Positions 1 through 11,509 of a stretch of 64,000 nt of DNA are shown one piece after another. A program made the translations under genes and the position numbers. Numbering within the stretch: position 1 is the stretch's first letter; each line of letters begins with the position of its first letter. The notes beneath the pieces are model-generated. The model saw only the letters and a program-made list of their open reading frames with translations. It searched no databases and was not told where the DNA came from. The stretch is taken from the NCBI RefSeq assembly GCF_034702125.1, contig NC_085857.1, positions 57,176,426 to 57,240,425 of the forward strand, given 5' to 3'. This DNA comes from Engraulis encrasicolus. Lineage: Eukaryota; Chordata; Actinopteri; Clupeiformes; Engraulidae.

Positions 1-2310
1 GAGCAGCGCTCCACTACAGAGGGGAAGCATTCTCCGCATCTAGCCAGTGCCATACTGCTGGCAAATCTCCTGCATACCAAGTTCCTGGAAATATGGGCTG
101 TAGTGGAGAAGCAATGCAAATGTGTCTGTATCATTTGAGTCTATAACAACTTTTCTGCACTGCTTCACACGAACAGCCCACTCAACATGCACCAGCAACC
201 TGGCCTAAGCCTCATCAACACAGTTCAAGAGTTCTGGAATCTCTTCACCATCAGCTGACTTTGCTGGTAGCACCTCATCATCAAGAACAACAGGGCTGTA
301 GTATTGCCTCTGGTTTGATGATAAATCATGTCTGGAACGAACAATTGGAGATTTCTCCACAGAGGCCCGGAACTTATCAAGTTGGTGAGGAATGGGTGTT
401 AGTCCGTTCACGCCAATGATGTCAACGGCTGTTGTTGAGTTGGTACACAGCATGCGTTCACCTTCCTTCAATGACATCTCAATGTAGGAGTCACAAGATG
501 GATGAGCTCTGGATGTCAGCAGAGGGATACTGCTGAGTTGATGAAGGCAATGATGACAGCACCTAAATTCTGCCAGAGGCATATGACGGATCTTTGACAT
601 GAAGTCTACCCGAACATGAGGGCAATAAGTAGACTCAGAGCTTCATTGGGTGAGATTAAGGTGAGGCTCAATTTCACTGACAAGCTTTGACTTGTTAACA
701 ACCAACAGAAGGTCACCATCTAACAGGGGTGATGCTGAAAGGACATCATGAGATCTGCTGAATACTCATGCCCCGTTCCTCAGCAATGTCCATCCTCCTA
801 TGTGCCTCAGCTATGTCTTTAGATGAGACCAACTTCTGCTCATTTACAATGATTGCTAGTGTCTTCTATGGCTGATCTTTGTACTGCAGAAGATTCCTTT
901 TTGAAACAGTTCCACTTATCTTATGTTCTTGAGAACTAACCTATCCTGCCAGTATAAGCTGAAAACAAGCTTTGGAGACGGTTGCGCAGGCGAGGTGCAA
1001 CACTCCTGTTAACAACCTGGTTGCTGAGCAGATTGTGCAGTGGAACGGGCGCATTAACGGTCAATGAGTATGGATTCTGCGGATCCACCACAAAGTCTAG
1101 CAACAATTACACATTTCGGTTGAATGTAAGGCACGGAGCGGTGCTCAGTGCATGTTGGAGGTGGTATTCTGTCCGCTTCAAAGTGGTGTTGTTGGTGAGA
1201 AAGTTGAGGACATCAGTGATCATTCTAATCTGATGGAAAGAACTCAAATTTTGCTGCAACATTAACATTGCGTGTGGCTCCTACTACAAACTGTCCTCCA
1301 TGACCCTTGCATACTCTCTGAATGCTGCTCAACCTTTATGTCACCTCGCACAGCAGTAAGAGGCTACTGCAGTTACGTTCTGCAAAGATTGGCATAGGAC
1401 GTTATGGTAGCCTCATATTGATTTATTTTCCTTCTCTTTCAGAGACAACAGCCAAACTTCAAAGAATTGGCAGAGCTCTGACTTGTCTTGATTCAAGCTC
1501 TCCACTTGCTCAGTCAAGGCCTCAAACTCAAATTCTGGGCAACGTTAATTTGAAGCCAGTGAAGTGTGCAATGCCTGTACCTGTGCAAGCACTGGACAGT
1601 CTTCCTTGTCCTTGTGAGTCCAGAATACCTCCCACTGGAGAGACATGCATCAATGCATTATCTAGGCCAGAACCTCGAGGCAATTTTCCCTGATATCTGA
1701 GAATAACATGCGTCCAATGGAAAGGGCCAATACAGTGGAAGAGATCCTTGAAGTGCTCCGTCTCATGCAGGTTTCATCACACCAAATTGCCATTGATGCC
1801 TGGATCATCTGCCTGCGAACACTGGAAGTTGGATAGGCAGTGTCTGACAGTGGCACACTCAGTAATGGGTCTTGGTATTATAGGAAGGAAGCCAGCACGT
1901 ATCATTGGCACAACAGCAGATGAGACAAGTGTGTGTACAGCAGCCTGCATCAAAAGGTCTCCTCCTGACACACCAGAGCGAATCAGGCTGATCAAGAATT
2001 CATGCTTTCCTGATAAACCTTTTGCAGTGGCAACATGCAGTAATGTTGCTTGTTTGTTTTCAGGATGCAGCAGCATGTCTGGTGGTAGGGCAGGTCGAAC
2101 CACTGGCTTTGCATGATCAGGTACCTCTTGGCATGGTAAATTCCTCTGCAGTATATCATCGGCTTGGCCTAATTCTGTGCCCGACACTGGAGACTTTTGA
2201 AGGTGTCTGTTCACTGAGGCATCTGGAAACAGTAATAAGGGTGCATAGTGTGAACCCTTGGTACCAGAAAGTGATGATTTGTCAGCATAATCAGAGCTGG
2301 ATGCCTGCCA
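1..2310 (-). pseudogene. Decayed copy of a multicopy teleost gene family of unknown function
   Basis: Read on the minus strand, several frames give pieces of one protein family that I recognise as repeated many times in fish genomes. Landmarks in order are LLHVATAKGLSGKHEFLISL (about 2050-1990), HETEHFKDLFHCIGPFHWTH (about 1770-1710), WEVFWTHKDKEDCPVLAQ (about 1640-1590), HLQHALST (about 1150), IAEAHRRMDIAEERGMSI (about 830-770), EMSLKEGERM (about 480) and SNDTDTFALLLHYSPYF (about 150-100). The order is collinear, but neighbouring landmarks lie in different frames with in-frame stops and deletions, so the copy is dead. It runs off the left edge. Function is unknown; because the family is dispersed and multicopy, it may be mobile-element associated. 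Confidence 0.7.
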
Positions 2311-2317
2311 ATGTATA

Positions 2318-2538
2318 TTACATTACACTTAGCTGACGCTTTCATTTATTCAAAGCGACTTACAGTTATTATTTTTCAGGGTATTGGTTACAGTCCCTGG
2401 AGCAATGTGGGGTTAGGTGCCTTGCTTAAGGGCACTTCAGCCATGGATGGAGATGTAGGGAGAGGTCAGGGGGGATTCGAACCTGCAACCCCTAGATTGA
2501 AAGACCAACTCTCTAACCACTAGGCCACAGATGCCCCC
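2318..2538 (-). mobile_element. tRNA-derived SINE with L2-like tail, full length
   Basis: Read on the minus strand it starts with a tRNA-like head (GGCCTAGTGGTTAGAG as A box, GGTTCGAATCCC as B box). It continues with the core GGCACCTAACCCCACATTG and ends with AAGTCGCTTTGAATAAATG, the L2-type 3' tail. It is flanked by the direct repeat ATGTATA (2311-2317 and 2539-2545), which is a target-site duplication. At least seven more complete or partial copies lie in this window. Confidence 0.85.
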
Positions 2539-2545
2539 ATGTATA

Positions 2546-2971
2546 ATGGATGTATAATCCTCCCTTGTAAGTGCTAGGTATGGTTTTCTGTCGGTTTTTC
2601 GAGCATTCCACAACATAGCTAGCAAGAAGACTGGTCAGATCTGATTGTCTGGTAGCTTGAACATGAACCACTCCTGTGAAAAGTTGCGAGAAGGTTCTTG
2701 ATGTGAAGGCTTTTGCTGTGTGGGAAGCATCATATGCAATGGTGTTCGCCTTATTCCGCGTTGAATCTTATGCACAAGCATTTGAAAGAGGCAGTGAAGT
2801 TGTGTACTCTTGTGATCTCTGACACACTTCTCCTCTTCTAGTGGGGGCTCCTCTCTGTGTTGACTGTTGCAGTGCATGTGCTGTCCTGTCCTCTGACTGT
2901 GTGGAAATGTTAGGTTTACATTTATAGTGACTGTTCCTTATTCTTAACAATGACCTAATAGGCAAGCACAT
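2546..2971 (-). pseudogene. Possible continuation of the decayed gene-family copy
   Basis: Minus-strand frames stay partly open across the SINE (2768-2971 and 2635-2877). Because the SINE is an insertion, this stretch could be the 5' part of the decayed copy at 1-2310. No landmark motif is convincing, so this is a weak call. Confidence 0.2.
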
Positions 2972-3565
2972 GGCCGAGTTATTCAGAATAGGGAAAAGAC
3001 CTGGAACATGACCTTGACCTTGACCTTTTAAGGACTATACTGACACTATACTGACACAATATAATCATGGCAATATCAGCAAATAACTCCTCATACCATA
3101 ATTGAGAATTTGTTTCTCATTTTTACAATGAAAGTCTATTGACATTCTTCAGAATAGCAAATTTGACCTTGGCAATGACCTTTTAAGGTCACAATCACAC
3201 ATTCTCCTCATGAAATTGTCAGAAATGATTTCCTCTCCAAAAATTGGTCAGAATTGATGTATGGCATGTGTATAAACAGTTTAAAAGTAAAAAAACAGGT
3301 TTTTGTCATAGGCGATGGCGGCCATATTTGGCGGCCATATTGTGAAAAATCTGGCACTATGGTGGACGAGCACCTCCGTGATTTTTAATGTCTAGGAACC
3401 CACTAACTCAATTCCAGTGAGAAACGCCCCCAACTCAAAATTGCGAACGGGTCTACATGGATGGTCCAGGACTAAGATCAGAAGATATTTACACGCTACC
3501 ATGTTGTTAGATGGTCAGCTTAGGTCCCGTGAAACGCGGAACTAAGGGGCGGGACTTTCGAGCTC
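2972..3565. other. Intergenic stretch with TGACCTT-rich repeat
   Basis: No coding signal. Around 3008-3030 and 3170-3195 there are clustered TGACCTT/AAGGTCA words resembling those of the satellite at 5021-5985. GGCGGCCATATTTGGCGGCCATAT at 3318-3343 is a short internal duplication. Confidence 0.4.
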
Positions 3566-3636
3566 TATAGACGTATCATCTCGTCTCACCTCTGAGAAGA
3601 ACATATTCAAGTATGAAATTGCGGTGGTCTGTTCCT
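3566..3636 (+). mobile_element. Kolobok terminal fragment
   Basis: About 70 bp ending in GCGGTGGTCTGTTCCT followed by TTAA. It is nearly identical to the right terminal repeat of the Kolobok element at 60561-61956. No left end was found, so this is a solo or truncated end. Confidence 0.7.
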
Positions 3637-3640
3637 TTAA

Positions 3641-4938
3641 CCCTCAAGCGACCGGCCTTTTTTTGCGACTAATCTGACCGAGCAGGGTCATTTATGACTC
3701 CAAGGAGTTTATATAGAAATACCAAGTATATAAACTATTTTTTGTGGTTCATTCAAATTTATTTACATCTTGCACATGCTTGTCCCTCATCTAAAGAAAA
3801 AAAAAGGTGAATTTGAACATTTTATTGTTTTGCTGAAAATTAGTCAAACTTACATACGTATATGCTAAATATGATGTATGCCCTCATTTGCATATGTAAG
3901 CATCAAAATACAAAAAACATCCAATACATTTTCTTCTTCTCTTATCATCAGTAATCAACTGAGAAAGTTTTATGGAGATATCTATCATTTACATGTTTTA
4001 GCCTATTCACTTGTAGTAGTCCTACCATAATAATAGAGTATATTTATGTTGATTATGGAAATTGCTCAAAGTGAAACTTTGGGAAACCAAGCTAAATCCT
4101 ATCCATTAGGCCCATAGATGATTTTTCTGCAATAAAACTTTAGGGTACTCAACATTTCTGGGTTCATGAAATCACAAGATCAGAGAATGTGGTAATTTAC
4201 ATAGACAAAACCATGTCTCAAACATATAAGCTTATGCACACTTAAAATTTCTCTGAAACTTTTTCTGGACATTGTAGCTGTGAAAAGGTGTCTTCCATAT
4301 GTATTAGAGCAAAGAAATGATTCAACTGATGCTTGAGCCTTTGTACAGCCATATAATAAGGAAAATTCTAAAAACGCCATTGATTTCCACACTGATGACT
4401 TATTTCCTCCCTTTTTGTTCATCAGGATAACTTCCATTTCATATTCTAATCATGTGTCTAGGACCACTGTGCCATGATATCAACAAATATGGAGCAATAA
4501 CAGAGAAAATGCTCCCTGGGTGCCCTCACAATATGATTGGTTGGCTATCGCATGGGTGCCCTATTTGTTTATATAATATATTATATTTTAATACTATAAA
4601 TGTTTATATTATGAATATTTTAGGTCTGCTGACCATGGCCTGCACCAAGACACAAAATACAAAAAACTAGAGTTTGAAAATTACATCAACAATGGACATT
4701 ATAATGTTGAGTATCTCATGGATCCTCTCGGGGTCATAAATGACCCCGCAGGTGTTTTGATTATAAATCCCATATACAGTAGATGGTCCAATCCTCACAA
4801 AAATCATTCAGAGTATGCACAACATATGTATTGACAAACTCCTAGAAGGACAAGTTTTTCTGATGAAAATTGCAGAAATGGTGTATGAAAATATGTGACC
4901 GGGGTCATAATAAATGACCCCAGTCGGTCGCATTAGGG
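3641..4938 (-). mobile_element. piggyBac-like element with TTAA target duplications
   Basis: The ends are CCCTCAAGCGACCGGCC on the left and GGTCGGTCGCATTAGGG on the right, an imperfect inverted repeat. TTAA flanks both sides (3637-3640 and 4939-4942). Sub-terminal GGGTCATTTATGA and TGACCCC words repeat near both ends. The interior keeps a transposase remnant (4180-4437, minus). The left TTAA is also the target duplication of the adjacent Kolobok end. Confidence 0.85.
4180..4437 (-). pseudogene. piggyBac transposase remnant
   Basis: An 85-residue open stretch contains GCTKAQASVESFLCSNTYG and LFTATMSRKSFREILSVHKL. This matches the family's conserved GLLLY-GC-K ... W-S-YGRPLFRATMSR-RF--IL region, which lies before the first catalytic Asp. 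The catalytic Asp residues are absent and the rest of the transposase is not open. It is an inactive remnant inside the TTAA-flanked element. Confidence 0.65.
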
Positions 4939-5020
4939 TTAACGATCACACACACCCTGTAGTCAGCCTGCCATCAGCAGCTAAGGTGCTTAAATAAACT
5001 TTTGATGGCATTTTTTCTTA

Positions 5021-5985
5021 AAAGTTAGCAACCATGCCAGAAGTTATCAGCATGGGCTAAGGTTTCAGAATCACCTGGTTGCCAACATGGAACTTGACCT
5101 TTAAGGTCAAATCTGAAGGTCAAAAGGTCAAACACTTACAACGGTGTTATTTGGTTAAAAATGTTACAAAGTTGTTAAAAGTGGGAAACCATGCCAAAAG
5201 TCATCAGCATGGATTAAGGATTCAGAATCAACTTCTTGCCAACACTGAACTTGACCTTTAGGGTCAAATTTGAAGGCCAAAAGGTCAAAAACAGGGTATT
5301 TTCTTGCTAGTCTTTTTTGGGAACTGTATATTCATGGAATTCTTTTTCAAAAGTTGGCAACCATGCCAGAAGTTATCAGCATGGGCTAAGGTTTCAGAAT
5401 CACCTGGTTGCCAACTTGGAACTTGACCTTTAGGGTCAAATATGAAGGTCAAAAGGTCAACCACGGTCAAATAAGAGTGTTATTTAGTTAAAAATTGTTT
5501 AAAAAGATGTTGAAAGTGGGCAACCATGCCAGAAGTCATCAGCATGGACTAAGCATTCAGAATCAACTTGTTGCCAACACGGAACTTGACCTTTAGGGTC
5601 AAATTTGAAGGTCAAAAGGTCAAAACCTACTGTATGTATTTTATGGTTAGACTTTTTGGAGGACTGTGTTCATGGAAATCTTTTTCAAAAGTTGGTAACT
5701 ATGCTAGAAGTGTATCAGCATGGACTAAGGTTTCAGAATCACCTGGTTGCCAACATGGAACTTGACCTTTAAGGTCAAATCTGAAGGTCAAAAACAATGT
5801 ATTTTCTGGTTTGCCTTTTTTGGTGATCTTTATATTCATGGAATTCTTGTTTTCAAAAGTTGGCAACCATGCTAGAAGTTATCAGCATGGACTTAAGTTG
5901 CAGAATCACCTGGTTACCATATAGAACTTGACCTCTAAGGTCAAATTTAAAGGTCAAAAGGTCAATCGAGGTCAATAAAAAACAT
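5021..5985. repeat. Six-unit ~165-bp tandem satellite with AGGTCA half-sites
   Basis: Units start near 5021, 5177, 5349, 5512, 5686 and 5854, each with a variant of GCAACCATGCCAGAAG, ATCAGCATGG and TTCAGAATCA. Odd and even units are more alike (GTTGGCAACC versus GTGGGCAACC), giving a ~330-bp higher-order period. Most units contain TTGACCTTTA-GGTCAAA and GAAGGTCAAAAGGTCAA. No coding potential. Confidence 0.85.
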
Positions 5986-5989
5986 TTTT

Positions 5990-6965
5990 TTAGTGATGTG
6001 CTTTCATAAAATACAAGTTTTTTGCATGGTACTGTAAATTGAATAATTAGTAGGCCTATAATTTGATATGATTTGATTTGGCTTATCATGGTGGGGCTCT
6101 GGCCTGTCATTCTTAGACATTCATCATAGCTCATTAGCATAAAATTAACTTAAACTTGTATTTTCACTCTGGTCATCTAAATTACTTAATTCATCTTTGT
6201 GAAGCACATTAAGCTGCTGGTATGAAATGAGATATGCCTTGGCTCACCAGTGAATTTGCTTTGCCCCATCAATTCACAGGCTTTCCATAGAAAAAATAAT
6301 GACTCCTGTTATTTCTAATGTGTTTCAAATGGTTATAGCAATGAAGGATACTTGCTGATTTGCTATGTCATATCATGGTTAGGAAATTAAACCTACAGTA
6401 AGAGTAGATCAAGTATTGCACACTTTTCTTGATGTTCTCATAACTACTGTAGAATGTTCTATTGCAATTTCCCAGACTTGAGTTTTTTGTGTCACCTGTC
6501 CAAAGCAACATGCTGATCTTTGCTTATTGATCGGTCTAGACATTACTTTTTCCAGAAAGACAAAAAGGCAATTGATATGTTACCACCAAGTGATGCATAT
6601 GGATTGCATCTTGCATAAGCAAATCAGCAGGCAAATGTATGGCTGCAGTCTGACAAAGTACATATTAACAAAGACACTGAGGAGGCAGGTGGTTGGAAAG
6701 TTGTAGACCAACACTCGATGGCTGTGTGGCAAAGGAAACCTCCAGTTCCACATAGTAGCTTAGGACTGATAATTTGTGGTTGTAGAACCAAGTGGCCAAT
6801 ACATGCCTGCAGTTGCCTGAGGAACTCATGAACACAACATGTGTACTCTGCCAATTCGACAATAATCCCTCTGATATTGTAGCCAGTTACTATGCTTAGA
6901 AGTGAGTTGATTGAATGATTAATTGGTTGCATTGATTTGATTACATTTCCTCCAGTGAGTGACAT
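5990..6965. other. Non-coding, AT-rich, nothing recognised
   Basis: I see no conserved protein motif, repeat family or RNA signature. Open frames here are short and do not extend across splice-like sites. Confidence 0.4.
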
Positions 6966-6969
6966 TAAG

Positions 6970-8209
6970 ATGAAGAGAAGAAACGATATTGAGAGCTTCT
7001 TTATCAAGAAAAAAAAGAGTCAGAGTCAGCTACAGCCAGTACCAGCACCAGTGCAGATGCCCACACAAGCCAGCAGCCTATGGATAGTGTTGATGAGCAG
7101 TCCACTACCCCAATACAAGATGGTAGGTTGTGCATGGAAAGTTTGAATTAGTTACATGTAGCCCTTTCATGCACACCGTTCAACCAGTGGAACACTGTTA
7201 TTGTCATCAAAAAGGTTCTGTCATAGTGCCACACTACATAACACAGGGTCTTTAGTAATACACTATGGTAACTCTGGTAACGACAAAGGTATAACGCCAT
7301 GCATTAAAGGGTTTAACAGCTGACAAATGTTGAGACAGAAGATGATGAACTAAATATTTGTATTATATGTATATGTGCATGGACCTGTCTGTCTGTCTGT
7401 CTGTCTGTCTGTCATTTTAAACTATCCTTGTATTACCACAGTTGACCAGCCACATTTGGAGGAGGAGACGGACTGTGAATCTGTGTTGTCTGGATCTCCA
7501 CCTACTGAGCATGGTATGTCAGGTTCAGATGTCATTCATGAAGTTGGTGTCTACTCTCTCATACTTCAGTTATTTAAAAATGGCCAATTATGCATATTTA
7601 TATGTGAATGCATAGCATTTAACCAGATTACACTGCACTTTCAATTAAAAGCCTGGCACATTAAAATAACTTAATGAGGATATGTGTGTGCATTTATCTT
7701 TAATTTCTGTGAATACGTACATAGAAAACAAAGACCTAAACATAGAACATTTCAATACTATATATATATATATATATATATATTATACTACTACAAAATA
7801 TTGTATTTGAAGTTCACTGGTGCTTTTCTTTAAAATGCAGGAAATAGCATAGAATAGATGCAACATTTTCTGTGTGGGAGGACCCCCGTATGTGTATATA
7901 ATTCCATGATTCCATGGCCACCTCAGACTATATTTGTGTGTCATCTTGGCCACCCTAGTAAAAATGTCCTGGATACGCCCCTGACCACAGGCCTTAATGA
8001 GGAGATAGATTTTAGGCCTTCTCTGTGATATGTGTTTGGTGTAGCTTATTATTTCCCCCTTAAAGGTTTTTCATTTTTGTGGTGTCTATTCTATGAAGTG
8101 TTGTGGAATGTTCATGTGAAGGAATATGATATACAACACACTCCAAATGGATTTAACATTTTTATCTTTTCTTTTTATTTTCTGAAAGATCATGACATGT
8201 CATACCGAG
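6970..8209 (+). pseudogene. N-terminal exons of a ZMYM1/hAT-like gene, frameshifted
   Basis: Exon 1 (6970-7122) begins MKRRNDIESFFIKKKK, the short basic N-terminus typical of fish ZMYM1/hAT-transposase-like proteins. It then shifts frame in an A-run near 7008-7016 and continues as ESESATASTSTSADAHTSQQ and MDSVDEQSTTPIQD. Exon 2 (7442-7513; DQPHLEEETDCESVLSGSPP) and mini-exon 3 (8189-8209; HDMSYR) have AG acceptors, GT donors and matching phase 1. Nothing downstream continues the gene; an L2 fragment follows. Either the A-run indel makes it a pseudogene or it is a sequencing indel in a truncated copy. Naming rests on the N-terminal pattern only. Confidence 0.5.
7758..7783. repeat. (TA)n microsatellite
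   Basis: About 13 TA units in the intron between the second and third ZMYM1-like exons. A (CTGT)n run lies at 7385-7412. Confidence 0.9.
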
Positions 8210-8224
8210 GTAACCATGTGACCC

Positions 8225-8372
8225 TCTGAACTGATAAATAGGTCACCAAATGGACTCCTCCTTTGTACGCCCTGATGAAGACCCATTGTGGGTTGAACCC
8301 TGTGGTGGCGGTTTTTACCAGTGTTACTATGGCCCAGATAAAATAAAGGGTTTTTAATAATAACAATCCTTG
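8225..8372. repeat. Dispersed repeat with GATGAAGACCCATTGTGGG
   Basis: The CCTGATGAAGACC and GTTGAACCC words are typical of a common fish repeat. Similar CTGAGGAAGGGCTGTGGTGG-type text occurs in reverse at 23880-23910. The boundaries are uncertain. Confidence 0.35.
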
Positions 8373-8486
8373 TCGACCTATGGAGTTGCCTGAAGTTGGT
8401 CCTAGTGCCACCACGCTCAAATGAAAGGACTTTAGTCTTCTTACTTCAAGAGCACCTACAGTTTGAAGTCTACAGAGTTCTACAGA

Positions 8487-9486
8487 GATTCAAGATTCAA
8501 GATTCAAGATTCAAGATTAGTTTATTACGTCTTATTATAGGTTTGAAGCCTATAAAGAGTAAAAATTGTTGTGTTTTTCTTGTGTCCTCAAAAAGATTTT
8601 AAAAAATAAATATAAAAAAGAGGGGGGTGGGGGGTGGAAAAAGTGCAAAGAAAGTGCCTTGTTGTCTTCAGCATGAATTCAGTAATCTTATTGCTTGGTG
8701 GAAGAAACTACTTTGGAGTCTGGTAGTATGAGATTTCAGGCTTCTGTACCGTTTCCCAGATGGTAACATAGTAAACAGTCCATGGTTGGGGTGACTGGGA
8801 TCAGCCAAGATTTTCTTTGCTTTCCTGATGCTCCTTCCCTCAAATAGCTCCAGTATGGAGGGTAAGTCACAGCCGCATATATTCTGAGCTGTACGCACAA
8901 CCCTCTGAAGAGCTCTCCTGTTGGCTTGAGAGCAATTCCCATACCATGCAGTAATGGTCCCCGTCAGAATGCTCTCAATTGTGCCTCTGTAAAACGACCT
9001 CAGGATCTTGGGTCTCATCCCAAACTTTCTCAGTCGTCTGAGGTGGTACAGACGTTGCTGGCTTTTTTTAACAATGCGCTGTGTGTGACTGTCCCAGGTG
9101 AGGTCCTCTGAGATGGTAACGCCAAGGAATTTAAAGTCTCTCACCCTCTCCACTGTCTCACCGTTGATGTTAATGGTTTCAAACTGGTGTTCTTTCCTCC
9201 TGAAGTCAACTATTAATTCTTTTGTCTTGGACACATTCAGAGACAAGTTGTTTCCTCTACACCACTCCATGAGGTTGTTTATTTCTTCCCTGTAGGCTGT
9301 TTCATCATTGTTTGAGATTAAACCGATAACAGTGGTATCATCTGCAAACTTGATGATGGTGTTGTTGTTGTCTATAGCCACACAGTCATGCGTATATAGA
9401 GAGTAGAGGAGAGGGCTCAGAACGCAACCTTGCGGAGCTCCCGTGCTGATGGTCAAGGAGGATGATGTGATGGAGAACAAGAGCAC
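8487..9486 (-). mobile_element. 5'-truncated L2-type LINE, reverse-transcriptase C-terminal part
   Basis: An intact 272-residue minus-strand frame holds STGAPQGCVLSPLLYSLYTH, the catalytic FADDT box, NLSLNVSKTKELIVDFRRK, FKFLGVTISEDLTW and a C-terminal ITAWYGNC segment. The order is that of non-LTR reverse transcriptases of the L2 type seen in fish. The upstream fingers-palm part and the endonuclease are missing, so the element is 5'-truncated at about 9486. The 3' end at 8487-8515 carries four tandem TGAATCT units, as L2 tails often do. It cannot mobilise itself. Confidence 0.85.
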
Positions 9487-9654
9487 TCAGAAATCACTCT
9501 CCTACTTTTGAGTTTTAAATGTTATTCCTCTACCACAAAATGTGACGAGATTCATACACTCACTGCACTTACACCTGTGCTTATTTGCTTTACAGCAGCT
9601 AGGTGCAGCAGGACTTGAAATGAGACGTTCTTCAACCAGCCACTCCGGCAGCTC

Positions 9655-10210
9655 CAGCAGCTCTTTCACAATGACCACCACTCTGCATTTGATTTCAAAA
9701 TAAAAGCATGTGTAGCCAGAGATTCTAAGAGTATTACATTATCAATTATTACATGTCTCTCTTCGTGAAACTCTTTTTTGGGGGAGGGGAAAAACTGTAC
9801 TACAACAATAACTACTACTAGCCTACTACTACTACTACAACTGCTATCATTTTGTGAGCAAAATACTGTGCAGTAGTACTGAGCTAAGAGTTTGCCACGG
9901 ACCTCTAGAAGTTGGAGTTTGCAGTATGGCCAAAAGAAAACTCAAAACCAGATTGTAATTACAGTAGAAAAGAAACAAACAATACAAAGTCTCTTTCAGA
10001 ATGACCACCACTCAGCATTTCAAAATAAAACTACACATATAATAACCAGATTCCAAGATTCCAACATTATTTTCCAGTCTCTCTCCATGTAACATTTTTG
10101 TTTTGTGAAAAAACTTCTGTGCAGTAGTACTACTGATAAGAGTTTGCAGTACTGCCAAAAGAAAACTCAAAACCAGATTGCAATACAATAAAAAAAGAAA
10201 CAATACCAAG
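9655..10210. repeat. Diverged ~320-bp tandem duplication
   Basis: 9660-9965 and 9985-10210 share AATGACCACCACTC-GCATTT, TGTGCAGTAGTACT and AAAAGAAAACTCAAAACC in the same order. Both are non-coding. Confidence 0.7.
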
Positions 10211-10715
10211 TAAGAATAAGAAACATTTTTTTTATTTAGTCACAATTTTACAGTTCACAATTTTTTTTTCATTTCTCATTAACATTTCACAATGGCCTGC
10301 CCGTCTCCGCTTATATTACAGACAGGACAAGACATGAATGTAATTGACAATGAACTACAGACTGCTCTTTATGCTGAGCAGTGATGCTAAGAACTACATG
10401 CTGGGGGGTGCTATGGAGCGCAGTGGCAGAGGCGCAGGGTTGCCAGACGTGATTCGATAAATGCTCAAAAATTAACACCCTGAGCAGAGGCATTGAATTT
10501 GAACTTAAATTCTATTGATTTCAACAATAAAGGCATCTATGTAGCCATCTGTCTACCTCAGTCTGTGGCCATAAATCTACAGAAAATCAAACGTGATACA
10601 TTTCATTACCCACAGATGCTCAGCTTACACAATCCACAGTCCAATCTGGCAACCCTGAGCGACAGAGTGAACCACTCCCCACCCCCCTTCCCTCCCCCAC
10701 CACCACTACCATTAT
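10211..10715. other. Non-coding, nothing recognised
   Basis: No repeat family or conserved motif is evident. Open frames here are short and isolated. Confidence 0.35.
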
Positions 10716-10719
10716 ATGA

Positions 10720-10995
10720 TGTGGATTCCAATATGCACACTCCCATCCTCTGTCTGTGCTTGTGGCATCACGTTTTGCTGCCACCCCACCTCCGTGGACA
10801 AAACAATTACGTTTCCCCGCTGTCAGCCTAGCCCTAGGGGCTATTCTTCATCCACCATCCCGTTTGCAAATGAGAACATTTACATTAGAATTGAGCTTTT
10901 GCGAGACACTGAAATACAATTCTGTTGTTCATGACGTCATCATGAGGCCACAAGGAGGGAAGGCAGGATGGGAGTCCGCATATTGGCATGCACCC
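10720..10995. mobile_element. MITE family M1, copy 1
   Basis: It runs from ATTCCAATATGCACACTCCC to CATATTGGCATGCACCC, inverted ends of the M1 family. Interior landmarks are TTTCCCCGCTGTCAGCCTAG, GCAAATGAGAA and GACGTCATCATGA. Other copies are at 11225-11505, 21390-21640, 29510-29768, 38530-38850 and 60632-60923. Confidence 0.7.
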
Positions 10996-11224
10996 ACAGA
11001 GGACCACTCAACACCACCACCACCATCACCATCACCACCATTATATGGCCTTGGATGGCCATGGGGGCCCTGGTTAGAGTCCTGCCTGGGTCATGTCCTA
11101 GCCCCGCCATATCTCCCACTCCCACTTTCGCCTGTCCTATCCTTAAATTGGCCTTCTTCTTCTTCTTGTTTACTTCAAACAAGGTCCGTTTTTAATGCAT
11201 AAATGACTACCGGTTTCCATGGAA

Positions 11225-11505
11225 AACAGTGGGATGTAACTTTTCGGCTTCTGTCCATTATCCTAGCTCCCATCCTCCCTTGTGCTTGTGGCCTTTTTGT
11301 GTGGACGGTCGTGGCAAGACGTCATTGACGACAGAACATTTAATTCAACATCTTGCGCAAGCGCAATTGAAAGGTTTTGCAACCCTGCCTCCAATAGTTG
11401 TGGTGGCTAGGCTGACAGCGGGGAAACCTTATTATTTTCTTTACGGAGGCACGGCATCAGCGAAGCGTGAGACCACAGGCCGAGGAGGGGAGGTTAGATA
11501 ATGGA
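11225..11505. mobile_element. MITE family M1, degraded copy 2
   Basis: It keeps CTCCCATCCTCCCTTGTGCT, GACGTCATTGACGACAGAAC, CAATTGAAAGG and GGCTGACAGCGGGGAAACC, in the orientation opposite to copy 1. The ends are poorly preserved. Confidence 0.55.
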
Positions 11506-11509
11506 ATGT

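Noticed and set aside
2455..2538. tRNA gene (A and B boxes)
   Set aside because: The cloverleaf is degenerate and attached to the SINE body. The same head recurs in other SINE copies.
5021..5985. CRISPR-like array
   Set aside because: Units are ~165 bp with no short-repeat/spacer alternation, and the genome is eukaryotic.
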